Assembly (NCBI RefSeq): GCF_017876675.1
Contig: NZ_JAGIOI010000001.1
Coordinates: 3,224,001-3,288,000, forward strand
Direction of reading: 5' to 3'
Source of the DNA: Arthrobacter stackebrandtii
GTDB lineage: Bacteria; Actinomycetota; Actinomycetes; Actinomycetales; Micrococcaceae
DNA length: 64,000 bases
The position numbers and the translations under genes are program-made. Below the pieces are notes generated by a model, which was given only the letters and a program-made list of their open reading frames with translations, did not search any database and was not told the DNA's origin. Shown piece after piece: positions 44,239-52,762 of the stretch (position 1 is its first letter; each line of letters begins with the position of its first letter).

Positions 44239-44676
44239 ATGCTCACCCGCAGGTGGCCTGCCGCTGCCTTGGCGGCTGTCGTTATGGCGGCCCTCTGGAG
44301 CCTTCTGCTTGCCGGACCGGTCCTGGCCGTCAATGCCGGGCACTCCGGCCCCTCCGGGATTCCCGCAAGCAGCCACGCAGCTGTCCAGGCGTCATCCGCC
44401 CGGGCATCCATCCCGCAGCAGGCGGCACCCACACCCGGCAAGGCCACCTACGAGTCCACCCGCACGGCCACGCCCAAGACGGCACCCGAGGGCAGCCCGT
44501 TCTACGTCCAACTCATCATGATTGTGCTGCTCGTCGTCCTTGGCGTCGGCTACTTCAAGCTGATGGGACATTCCGGCCGCCCCACGCCGTCCACCCAGGC
44601 CGAAAAGGCTGAAAAGGCGGCGCAAGCGGACCCCGCCAAGGCACCGGCGGCAGAAAAGCAGCCCTCAGATGCTTGA
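44239..44676 (+). CDS. Small two-helix membrane protein
   Basis: About 145 residues from ATG 44239 (TTG 44230 and GTG 44197 are alternatives). A signal-like helix (AALAAVVMAALWSLLLAGPV) leads to an Ala/Ser/Pro-rich extracytoplasmic stretch of about 70 residues. A second membrane segment (LIMIVLLVVLGVGYFKLM) and a Lys/Glu/Ala cytoplasmic tail follow. I do not recognise a family. Its stop overlaps the next glycosyltransferase gene by 8 bp, so it is probably an envelope or assembly factor of the same operon. Confidence 0.6.
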   Translation: MLTRRWPAAALAAVVMAALWSLLLAGPVLAVNAGHSGPSGIPASSHAAVQASSARASIPQQAAPTPGKATYESTRTATPKTAPEGSPFYVQLIMIVLLVVLGVGYFKLMGHSGRPTPSTQAEKAEKAAQADPAKAPAAEKQPSDA

Positions 44677-45970
44677 CAAGGTCCGCGCGCAAAAGCGCGC
44701 CGCCACACGGACGCCCGCCAAGGATGCCGAATCATCCGGCAGGCCCGCAGGCCGGGGCAAGCCACTGCGCATCATGCTCATGATCCACTCATACTGGCCG
44801 GAGAACAGTCCGCCGCAGCGGCGCTGGACAACCCTCATCCGTGAATTCCGCAAGGCCAACTGGAACGTGGAAGTCGTAGCCCCCGTGGCCCACTTTCCGC
44901 TGGGCAAGCGCACCCTCCCCACATCACTGGCGGGACGCCCCTTTCGAGGCCAGCAGGGACCCCTGGGCGAGAGCATCAAGCGTGCCCCCTACATACCCCA
45001 CAGCGGCAACTCCCACGTCGCCCGGCTCATGGACCAGCTGGTGTCAGCCGCCATGTCGGTTCCTGCGGGCCTGATGTGGCGCAAGTCGGAGGTCGTCATT
45101 GTCACGGCCCCCAGCCTGCCCATCATGGTCGCCGGCTACATCGTGGCCAAGGCGCGCCGTGTGCCGCTCATAGTCGAAATGCGCGACGCCTGGCCGGACC
45201 TGGCCCGCGATGCCCGCATCGTCAAGGGCAGCGTCAAGAGCCTGGTGGAGCGCGTCGTCGAAGCAATCCAGCTGCGGGCGGACATGGTCGTCTCCGTGAC
45301 GGAAGGTTTCGCCGAAACCCTGAGGGCCCGCGGCGTGAAAAACGTGGTCACCGTCAGCAACGGCCTGGACCTGGACTCCGTTCCGGTCTTTGACCCGCCC
45401 CCGATGGATCGCGAAATCTTTGAGGCCCTGTACCTCGGCAACCACGGCGAGAGCCAGCGGCTGGACGTAGTCATCCGGGCCAGCGCCCTGGTCGGCGACT
45501 CCATGGTCCTGCACATGGTCGGCCACGGCACCCAGCGCCCGGGCCTCATGGAGCTGGCGGCCGAACTCAACGCACCCGTCATCTTCCACGATTCCCTCCA
45601 CGGCAAGGACGTGCTGGACCGCTACGAGAAGGCGGACACCTGCATCGTCTCCCTGCGTGACGACTGGAAGTCCTTTGAAGCCACGGTGCCGTCCAAGACC
45701 TATGAAGTCATGTCCATCGGCCGGCACGTGACGGCAGTGGTCCGCGGCGAAGCTGCCCGCATCGTCAAGGAAGCCGAGTGCGGCGACGTCGTCGCCTGGA
45801 AGGCCGAGGCCATCGCCCAGCTCTGGCGCGAACTCGCCGCCGACCGCAGCCGCCTCCAGGCCGGCACCAGCGGCCGCGAGTGGGTCCGCAAGAACGCCAA
45901 CTACCCCATGCTGGCCACACAATACATGGAGGCCATTGAGGGCCTGGTCCGTGAAAGGAGTGCTGTTTAG
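44669..45970 (+). CDS. GT4-type glycosyltransferase
   Basis: A 433-residue GT-B enzyme. The N-terminal domain contains MLMIHSYWPENSPPQRRWTT, a WcaI/WbuB-like opening, and VVIVTAPSLPIMVAGYIVAK. The donor domain contains VSNGLDLDSV, EALYLGNHGESQRLDVVI and SKTYEVMSIGRHVTAVVRGE, the usual EX7E-like region. WbuB-type enzymes transfer amino sugars early in repeat-unit assembly. It is followed without gap by another GT4 gene. Confidence 0.85.
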   Translation: MLDKVRAQKRAATRTPAKDAESSGRPAGRGKPLRIMLMIHSYWPENSPPQRRWTTLIREFRKANWNVEVVAPVAHFPLGKRTLPTSLAGRPFRGQQGPLGESIKRAPYIPHSGNSHVARLMDQLVSAAMSVPAGLMWRKSEVVIVTAPSLPIMVAGYIVAKARRVPLIVEMRDAWPDLARDARIVKGSVKSLVERVVEAIQLRADMVVSVTEGFAETLRARGVKNVVTVSNGLDLDSVPVFDPPPMDREIFEALYLGNHGESQRLDVVIRASALVGDSMVLHMVGHGTQRPGLMELAAELNAPVIFHDSLHGKDVLDRYEKADTCIVSLRDDWKSFEATVPSKTYEVMSIGRHVTAVVRGEAARIVKEAECGDVVAWKAEAIAQLWRELAADRSRLQAGTSGREWVRKNANYPMLATQYMEAIEGLVRERSAV

Positions 45971-47730
45971 TGGGGTTGTTGAAAAACTTCTCGCTGGCGG
46001 CGACAACCGCCCTCAGGCATGTTTCAGATGATCCCGTGGTGCTCGTGCTGCAGCTGTCCCGCCGACTGCCCGCCAAGATCGTCCAGCCCGCCGCCAAGGC
46101 CGTCTGCAAGGCGATGCCCTCATCCACCGCACCCGCTGCCCTGATCGCAGCGCATGTCGCCGGCGACAGCAACGGCCTGGAACGGCGCCTTGAGTCGGCC
46201 CGCGCCAACGGCGTCTCCGGCAACCGCGCCCGCCTGGCCGCAGACATCGCCCTCGCCGCCGGGCAGCCCGAGTGGGCGGACCAGTTCCTGCCCGCGGCCG
46301 CAGGCAGCGCACGCCTGCCCGCCACGGTGGCCCGCCGCAAATGGTACGACGGCGACATGTCAGGCGCCGTTGCCGCCCTCGCCGGCCAGCGGGGGAGCCT
46401 GGGCAGGCACCACGACCGCCTTGCTGGAGAGCTGAAGACTTTTTCGGGCTGGACCCCGCTGCTGCCGTCAGTCCACATGGTTCCCGTGCCCGGACGGGTC
46501 CTGCACTTCTTGACCAACTCGCTTCCGCACACCGCCAGCGGCTACGCCCAGCGCAGCCACTCCATCATGGCGGCACAGCGCGACGCCGGCTGGGACGTCC
46601 TGGCCGTGACCCGGCTCGGGTACCCCGTCCAGGTCGGCAAGGTGCTCGCGGAGGAACAGGATGTCGTTGACGGCATCACCTACCAGCGGCTCCTGCCCCC
46701 GCGCATGGCTGCCACCGCTGACGCCCGCATGCAGCAGGAAGCGGAAGAGCTCCTTCGCGCCGCCCTGGAATTCCGGCCCGAGGTCCTCCACACCACCACG
46801 CACTTCGCCAACGGGCTTGTCGTGGACGCTGTCGCTCGCGCCCTCGGCATCCCGTGGGTGTATGAGGTCCGCGGCCAGTTGGCCGACACCTGGGCATCCA
46901 CCCGCGCCGACGCAGCCAAGGAAAGCCAGCGCTACCTTGAATTCCAGGCCCGCGAAGCATCGGTCATGAACGCAGCCAGCTCCGTCTTCACCCTGGGTGA
47001 GACCATGAAGGACAGCATTGTGGCCGCGGGCATCCCGGCGGAAAAGGTGCTGCTGGCACCCAACGCCGTGGGCGGGGAATTCCTCGGGGAGCCCAAGAAC
47101 CACGTGCAGGCCAGGTCAACCCTGGGGCTCGATCCGGACCTGTCCTACATTGGCACCGTCAGCTCGCTCGTTGACTACGAGGGCATGGACGACCTTCTGG
47201 ACGCCTTCGCAATTTTGTCCCCGGACTTCCCCAAGTTACGCCTGTTGATTGTGGGAAGCGGCACATCAGCCCCGTCACTTCAGGACCAGGCCAAACGCCT
47301 CGGCCTGTCGAACAAGGTCATCTTCACCGGCCGGGTTCCCCGCGAATCCACGCCGATTTACCATGCGGCGCTTGATATTTTCGTTGTCCCCAGGAAAGAC
47401 CTGGCGGTCACCCGGGCCGTGACCCCGCTCAAGCCGGTGGAAGCCCTGGCCAGTGCCCGTCCGGTCGTGGCAAGCAATTTGCCCGCGCTCCGTGAGATAG
47501 TTGAGGACAACGTTAACGGCAGGCTGAGTGCTGCGGATGATCCCGCGGACTTGGCCACGGTTTTGTCTGGGCTGTTAACGGATCCGGAATTGAGAAAGCG
47601 CCTGGGTGCGGTCGGTCGCAGCCGTGTACTGGAGACCCGCACGTGGGCGGCCAATGCTGCTGCCTACAGCGCGGAGTACAAGAAAGCAGTTAAGTTGTCG
47701 TTGGAAAGTCGCAGTGGAACGCATGACTGA
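45970..47730 (+). CDS. GT4 glycosyltransferase with N-terminal extension
   Basis: A 586-residue protein; GTG 45970 shares a base with the preceding stop. The first 160 residues are Ala-rich and helical. The GT-B part has FLTNSLPHTASGYAQRSHSI, VLLAPNAVGGEFL, YIGTVSSLVDYEGMDDLLDA and the donor motif VTPLKPVEALASARPVVAS. The helical extension may bind partners. The end of the gene overlaps the ABC permease gene by 8 bp. Confidence 0.85.
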   Translation: MGLLKNFSLAATTALRHVSDDPVVLVLQLSRRLPAKIVQPAAKAVCKAMPSSTAPAALIAAHVAGDSNGLERRLESARANGVSGNRARLAADIALAAGQPEWADQFLPAAAGSARLPATVARRKWYDGDMSGAVAALAGQRGSLGRHHDRLAGELKTFSGWTPLLPSVHMVPVPGRVLHFLTNSLPHTASGYAQRSHSIMAAQRDAGWDVLAVTRLGYPVQVGKVLAEEQDVVDGITYQRLLPPRMAATADARMQQEAEELLRAALEFRPEVLHTTTHFANGLVVDAVARALGIPWVYEVRGQLADTWASTRADAAKESQRYLEFQAREASVMNAASSVFTLGETMKDSIVAAGIPAEKVLLAPNAVGGEFLGEPKNHVQARSTLGLDPDLSYIGTVSSLVDYEGMDDLLDAFAILSPDFPKLRLLIVGSGTSAPSLQDQAKRLGLSNKVIFTGRVPRESTPIYHAALDIFVVPRKDLAVTRAVTPLKPVEALASARPVVASNLPALREIVEDNVNGRLSAADDPADLATVLSGLLTDPELRKRLGAVGRSRVLETRTWAANAAAYSAEYKKAVKLSLESRSGTHD

Positions 47731-48610
47731 AGCTGTAGGGCAGCTGCCACAGCCTGCTGCAGTACATGACGTCCCCGTGGACCTGAGCAAACTGAAAAGG
47801 GTGGGCGCGCGCCCCAAGTTTCTGGACTACCTGGTCCAGCTGTGGGACTTCCGCCAGTTCACGTACTATGACGCACGTGCCCGGATCCAGAGCGGCACCC
47901 GTCGCGACAAGCTGGGCAGTGCGTGGCTGATCCTCAACCCGATCTTCAACGGCCTGACCTACTTCCTGGTGTTTGGGCTGCTGTTGAACACCAGCAAGGG
48001 CATCCCCAACTTCATCGGCTACCTGGTCATCGGCGTGTTCATGTACCAGATAACCTCCGGTGCCATCATGAGCGGCGCACGGTCCATGCAGCAAAACAAG
48101 GCGCTTGTGCAGGGATTCAGCTTCCCCCGTGCCGCCCTGCCCATCGGCGTAAACCTGCGTGAATTCCTTGGCAACGTGCCGATGCTCATCGCCATGCTGC
48201 TGATCGTCCTGGTCGTTCCGCCGGCAGAGCCCATCACCTGGCGCTGGCTGCTGCTGCTGCCGGTTTTGGTGCTGCAGTTTGCCTTCAACCTCGGCGTCGG
48301 CCTGATCCTTGCCCGCATGATCTCCAAGGTCAATGACATCACGCACCTTCTGCCGTTCTTCCTGCGCCTTGTCATGTACTTGTCCGCGGTGTTCTACTCC
48401 CTGGACCGCTTCAAGGACCACCCCACCATCTTGAGGCTCATGGAAGCCAACCCCATGTTCATCATCATCGACATCACCCGTGACTCGGTCCTGTACGGGG
48501 TCACGCCATCTCTTTCGTCATGGGCCATGCTGACCGCGTGGGCCTCCCTGGTGCTTGTCATTGGCATGGTCTTTTTCTGGCGGGCGGAGGAGTCCTATGT
48601 CAGGGGATAG
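47723..48610 (+). CDS. ABC-2 polysaccharide exporter permease (TagG/Wzm type)
   Basis: A 295-residue integral membrane protein with about six helices (FNGLTYFLVFGLLLNT, FIGYLVIGVFMYQI, MLIAMLLIVLVV, WLLLLPVLVLQFAFNLGVGL...). ARIQSGTRRDKLGSAWLILNP is the typical amphipathic entry motif of TagG/RfbA permeases. ATG 47723 is chosen to match family length. With the next gene it forms the exporter of a completed, lipid-linked polymer, which places synthesis in the ABC-dependent (not Wzy) route. Confidence 0.85.
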   Translation: MTEAVGQLPQPAAVHDVPVDLSKLKRVGARPKFLDYLVQLWDFRQFTYYDARARIQSGTRRDKLGSAWLILNPIFNGLTYFLVFGLLLNTSKGIPNFIGYLVIGVFMYQITSGAIMSGARSMQQNKALVQGFSFPRAALPIGVNLREFLGNVPMLIAMLLIVLVVPPAEPITWRWLLLLPVLVLQFAFNLGVGLILARMISKVNDITHLLPFFLRLVMYLSAVFYSLDRFKDHPTILRLMEANPMFIIIDITRDSVLYGVTPSLSSWAMLTAWASLVLVIGMVFFWRAEESYVRG

Positions 48611-49493
48611 CACTGTGCCCGGCGTGCTCGCGGACCCCTGTGTCGTGGCCGAGAACGTCGCCATGAAATACAAGGTCATCTCCACCGAAGAGCAGGCCAA
48701 GACGCCAAGCCTCGGTTGGAAGTTCCTGCGCCGCATCAAGCCCAACCCCAACACCGTCACGGTCAACGCCCTGAACGAGCTGTCGCTGATCGTGCGCCGC
48801 GGCGAATCCGTCGGCGTCATCGGGCGCAACGGATCCGGCAAGAGCACGCTCATGAAGCTGGTCAGCGGACAGGTGCGCCCCACCAGCGGTGCCATCCACG
48901 CCACCAGCACGCCCATCATGCTCGGCGTCAACGCCGCCCTCGTCCCGGAACTCGCCGGTGACCAGAACGTCATTCTGGGTGGTTTGGCCATGGGCCTGAC
49001 CATGGAGGAGATCGAAGCCCGCTTCGATGAGATCGTGGAAGTGTCTGGCCTGGAGAAGTCCATCCACCTGCCCATGAAGTCCTACTCCTCCGGCATGGGC
49101 GCGCGCCTGCGCTTCGCCATTGCCGCCTGCGGCAACCCGGAGATCCTCCTGGTCGATGAGGCACTGAACACGGGTGACGCCCAGTTTGCCGCCCGCAGCA
49201 AGCGCCGCATGGATGAGCTGCGCGAAAAGGCAGGCTGCGTCCTGCTCGTCAGCCACAGCCTGACCACCATCAAGGACATGACCGGACGCGTCGTGTGGCT
49301 GGACAAGGGCGACCTCATCATGGATGGCGAGCCCAAGGAAGTCACCAAGAAATACATGGAATTCACCAAGCTGCTCGCCAAGGGCAACAACAACTCTGCC
49401 TTCGAACTGCGGGCGGAACTGCGTTCCTCCCTTGAGATGGTCAACGTCGTCAACGCCCCGGAATCCAGCCGGAGTGCGCAGGTGGTGCGCTGA
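48597..49493 (+). CDS. ABC exporter ATPase (TagH/Wzt type)
   Basis: A 298-residue ATPase. Walker A is GRNGSGKSTL, the signature is SSGMGARLRFAIA, and Walker B is EILLVDEAL. LNELSLIVRRGESVGVIG and the H-loop VSHSLTTI fit the polysaccharide-export subfamily. It lacks the extra C-terminal glycan-binding domain of some Wzt proteins; only about 45 residues follow the ATPase core. Start 48597 overlaps the permease stop by 14 bp. Confidence 0.9.
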   Translation: MSGDSTVPGVLADPCVVAENVAMKYKVISTEEQAKTPSLGWKFLRRIKPNPNTVTVNALNELSLIVRRGESVGVIGRNGSGKSTLMKLVSGQVRPTSGAIHATSTPIMLGVNAALVPELAGDQNVILGGLAMGLTMEEIEARFDEIVEVSGLEKSIHLPMKSYSSGMGARLRFAIAACGNPEILLVDEALNTGDAQFAARSKRRMDELREKAGCVLLVSHSLTTIKDMTGRVVWLDKGDLIMDGEPKEVTKKYMEFTKLLAKGNNNSAFELRAELRSSLEMVNVVNAPESSRSAQVVR

Positions 49494-51394
49494 TGTACAC
49501 CGTCAACGAAGCAAAAACCGCACTGTGGCACCTGCGCTCCGGCGGCCCGGAGCAGCTGAAGGAATGGCAGGCCCGCCGGCGCGTGGACCTCGGCTTTGCC
49601 GCGCCAACCAGCGTCCAGGGCGTTGAAGGCGGATGGGTGGGTCGCGGCAAGAAGCGCCACCTGTCCTTCACCCCGGCAGACATCCCCACCGGGGAGGCCC
49701 GCCGCAACGACCTCAAGGTCGGCGTCATCCTCGACGACTTTTCCGCCATGGCCTTCCGCTTTGAATGGAACGCCGTAGCCCTTGACCCCGCCGCCTGGGC
49801 ACAGCAGCTCGACGGCCTGGACTTGGTTTTTATCGAGTCCGCATGGGCCGGCAACGAGCGCCTGTGGCGCGGCAAGATCGCCAGCGATGACGGCCCGGCA
49901 CAGCCCTTCATTGACATGCTCGCCGCCTGCAAGGCCCAGGGCATCCCCACGGTCTTCTGGAACAAGGAGGACCCGCCGCACTACGACGACTTCCTCCCTG
50001 CCGCCAAGCTCTTCGACGTCGTCTTCACCTCGGATGAGGGACGCATTGAAAGCTACCGCCGGGACCTCGGCCACGACCGCATCGACGTGCTGCCCTTCGC
50101 AGCACAGCCTGCAGTCCACAACCCCGTCCGCCCCGCCAAGGGCTGGCACAAGCGCGACGTCGCCTTCGGCGGCATGTACTTCGCCCACAAGTACCCCGAG
50201 CGCCGCGAGCAGATGGACCTTCTGCTCAACGGTGTCATGGACGCCTCCAGCAAGATGGACACGGGCCTGGAGATCTTCTCCCGCCAGCTCGGCGGCAGCC
50301 CGGAGTACCAGTTCCCGGCACCCCTTGACTCGCGCGTGGTCGGTTCTCTGACGTATCCGCAGATGCTCTCCGCCTACAAGGCGTACAAGGTCTTCCTCAA
50401 CGTCAACTCGGTGGTTGACTCCGCCAGCATGTGCGCGCGCCGGATCTTTGAGATCTCCGCCGCCGGCACACCTGTCATCACCACCCCCAGCGCCGCCATC
50501 CGCAACTTCTTCACCGAGGACGAGGTCCCCGTTGCAGAAACACGCGAATCTGCTGCGCACCAGAGCCGGGCGCTCGTGAAGAACGCCGAGCTGAATGACC
50601 GGACGGCACACCTGGCCCAGCGCCGCATCTGGCAGGAACACACCTACGCCCACCGCGTGGAAAGTGTCCTCGCCAGCGCCCTGCCCGGGCGCGCTTCCGG
50701 CATGGCCCGTCCCACCGCATCTGCGCTTGTCCCCACAATCCGCCCGCAGCAGATCGAAAACGTGTTCCGCACCGCTGCCTCGCAGAACGGCATCGAAACC
50801 CAGCTCGTCCTGCTCACCCACGGCTTTGAGCTTGAACAGGACCGGCTGCGCAAGCTGCAGGAGCAGTACAACGTGCCAAACGTCGCCCTGCTGACCGCCG
50901 GCCGCGACGTCTCCCTGGGGGAGTGCCTGAACCGCTGCGTGGCAGCAGCCGACGGTGATGTGCTCGCCAAGATGGACGACGACGACCACTACGGCGTCGA
51001 CTACCTCTCCGACCAGATCTTTGCCCTGGATTACTCACGGGCCCAGATCGTCGGCAAGCAGGCGCACTACATGCACCTGGAGTCGTCCAAGGCCACCATC
51101 CTGCGCTTTGGCCATAAGGAGCACAGGTACACTGACTTTGTCATGGGGCCAACCATCGTGGCGGCAAAGGAGACTTTCATTGCCAACCCGTTTCCTGCCC
51201 TCGGGCTGGGGGAGGACACCGGGTTCTTGCGCAATGCAGGACAATCAGGGATGCAGATCTACTCTGCTGACCGTTTCAATTTTTACCAGGTGCGTGCCGG
51301 CGACGGCCATACCTGGCAAGTGGAAGACGCCGAACTACTCGCATCCGGCGACCTAAAATTCTATGGGGATCCCAGTGAACACACCGACATTTGA
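49493..51394 (+). CDS. CgeB-like/GT2 two-domain glycosyltransferase
   Basis: A 633-residue protein; ATG in TGATG overlaps the ATPase stop. The N-terminal part (about 75-390) resembles CgeB/DUF3880-type GT-B proteins (VFWNKEDPPHYDDFLPAAK, YKVFLNVNSVVDSASMCARR, FEISAAGTPVITTPSAAI). The C-terminal part (about 405-620) is a GT-A module with VLAKMDDDDHYGVDYLSDQI and GDGHTWQVEDAE. The second module matches the C-terminus of the protein at 31567-33465. It probably adds two sugars to the exported polymer. Confidence 0.8.
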   Translation: MYTVNEAKTALWHLRSGGPEQLKEWQARRRVDLGFAAPTSVQGVEGGWVGRGKKRHLSFTPADIPTGEARRNDLKVGVILDDFSAMAFRFEWNAVALDPAAWAQQLDGLDLVFIESAWAGNERLWRGKIASDDGPAQPFIDMLAACKAQGIPTVFWNKEDPPHYDDFLPAAKLFDVVFTSDEGRIESYRRDLGHDRIDVLPFAAQPAVHNPVRPAKGWHKRDVAFGGMYFAHKYPERREQMDLLLNGVMDASSKMDTGLEIFSRQLGGSPEYQFPAPLDSRVVGSLTYPQMLSAYKAYKVFLNVNSVVDSASMCARRIFEISAAGTPVITTPSAAIRNFFTEDEVPVAETRESAAHQSRALVKNAELNDRTAHLAQRRIWQEHTYAHRVESVLASALPGRASGMARPTASALVPTIRPQQIENVFRTAASQNGIETQLVLLTHGFELEQDRLRKLQEQYNVPNVALLTAGRDVSLGECLNRCVAAADGDVLAKMDDDDHYGVDYLSDQIFALDYSRAQIVGKQAHYMHLESSKATILRFGHKEHRYTDFVMGPTIVAAKETFIANPFPALGLGEDTGFLRNAGQSGMQIYSADRFNFYQVRAGDGHTWQVEDAELLASGDLKFYGDPSEHTDI

Positions 51395-52667
51395 ATCAGC
51401 AAAAGCAGCCGGCATTGAGACCGTTGCCGTTATTGGCTTGGGCTACATCGGCCTGCCCACCGCCGCCATCCTGGCCACCAATGGCCTGAAGGTCATCGGC
51501 GTAGACGTTTCCTCCGCCACCGTCGAGGCCGTCAACCGTGGCGAGGTGCCCTTCGTGGAGCCCGACCTCGGCACCAGCGTTGCCGGGGCAGTCGCCCAGG
51601 GCTTCCTGCGCGCACAGAAGGAAACCCCGGCTGCGGATGCCTTCATCGTCGCCGTCCCCACGCCGTTCCAGGCTGACAAGTCGGCTGACCTCAGCTACAT
51701 CGAGGACGCAGCACGCGCCATCGCCCCGCAGCTGCGCGGCGGCGAGCTGATCATCCTCGAATCCACCTCCCCGCCCCAGACCACGGCCCACATGGCCCAG
51801 GTCGTGCTGGAGGCCCGCCCCGACCTTAGCCTGGACGGCTCCGAGGGCCGCCCAGCCGTTCTCTTTGCGCACTGCCCGGAGCGAGTCCTCCCCGGCCGTG
51901 TCATGATCGAGCTCGTCACCAACGACAGGATCGTCGGCGGCCTCAACGCCGGCGCCGCCGCTGCAGCAACTGCCCTCTACAAGGTCTTCTGCAAGGGCGA
52001 GATCCTGGAAACGGACGCCACCACTGCCGAGCTCTCCAAGTTGGTTGAGAACGCCTACCGCGACGTCAACATCGCCTTCGCCAACGAGCTCTCGGTCGTC
52101 AGCAAGAACCTGGGTGTGGATGTCTGGGAGCTCATCGAGCTGGCCAACCACCACCCCCGCGTGAACATCCTGCAGCCGGGTCCCGGCGTTGGCGGGCACT
52201 GCATTGCAGTTGACCCGTGGTTCATTGTCGCCGCCGATCCAGAGAACGCACGCCTAATCCGCACCGCCCGTGAGGTCAACGACTCCAAGCCGCAGCGCGT
52301 TGTGGAACAGATCCTTGAGCCGCTCGATGGCAACGGCGCGCCCACAATTGCCGCCCTCGGCCTGGCCTTCAAGCCGAACATTGATGACATGCGCGAATCG
52401 CCGGCCGTGGACATCGTCCACAAGCTGGCCACACAGCGGCCGGACGCCAAGATCCTCGTTGTGACGCCACACTCCAAGGTGCTGCCCAAGAAACTCGAGG
52501 GCTTTACAAACATCACCTCGGCAACGGCTGAGGAAGCCATCGCCGCCGCTGACGTGGTGGCCCTGCTGGTCGACCACGACAAGTTCCGTGAAATCGACAC
52601 TGCAACCCTTGCAGGCAAGCACGTCGTGGACACCCGCGGCTTCTGGCACATTCGCGACAATGAATAA
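51363..52667 (+). CDS. wecC: UDP-N-acetyl-D-mannosamine dehydrogenase
   Basis: A 434-residue NAD-dependent dehydrogenase making UDP-ManNAcA. Motifs are VAVIGLGYIGLPTAAILAT, FIVAVPTPFQ, LAHCPERVLPGR-type FAHCPERVLPGRVMIELV and the catalytic cysteine in GPGVGGHCIAVDPWF. SPAVDIV and KPNIDDMRESPA follow. The HCPERVLPG block separates WecC from Ugd-type enzymes. ATG 51363 overlaps the previous gene by 32 bp; GTG 51375 is also possible. Substrate would come from the wecB product at 59.4 kb. Confidence 0.9.
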   Translation: MGIPVNTPTFESAKAAGIETVAVIGLGYIGLPTAAILATNGLKVIGVDVSSATVEAVNRGEVPFVEPDLGTSVAGAVAQGFLRAQKETPAADAFIVAVPTPFQADKSADLSYIEDAARAIAPQLRGGELIILESTSPPQTTAHMAQVVLEARPDLSLDGSEGRPAVLFAHCPERVLPGRVMIELVTNDRIVGGLNAGAAAAATALYKVFCKGEILETDATTAELSKLVENAYRDVNIAFANELSVVSKNLGVDVWELIELANHHPRVNILQPGPGVGGHCIAVDPWFIVAADPENARLIRTAREVNDSKPQRVVEQILEPLDGNGAPTIAALGLAFKPNIDDMRESPAVDIVHKLATQRPDAKILVVTPHSKVLPKKLEGFTNITSATAEEAIAAADVVALLVDHDKFREIDTATLAGKHVVDTRGFWHIRDNE

Positions 52668-52762
52668 TTGCCGAGCAATAGCCGAATATCCATTCATAAT
52701 TGCGTTTCGGTAGCTTTTAGTAAAATTATGTCGGACCTGAGCTGGCCTTACTTTCGGATTCG

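Noticed and set aside
49082-50989. 635-codon minus-strand frame across the ABC ATPase and CgeB-like genes
   Set aside because: Opposite genes carry clear catalytic motifs; this frame has none.
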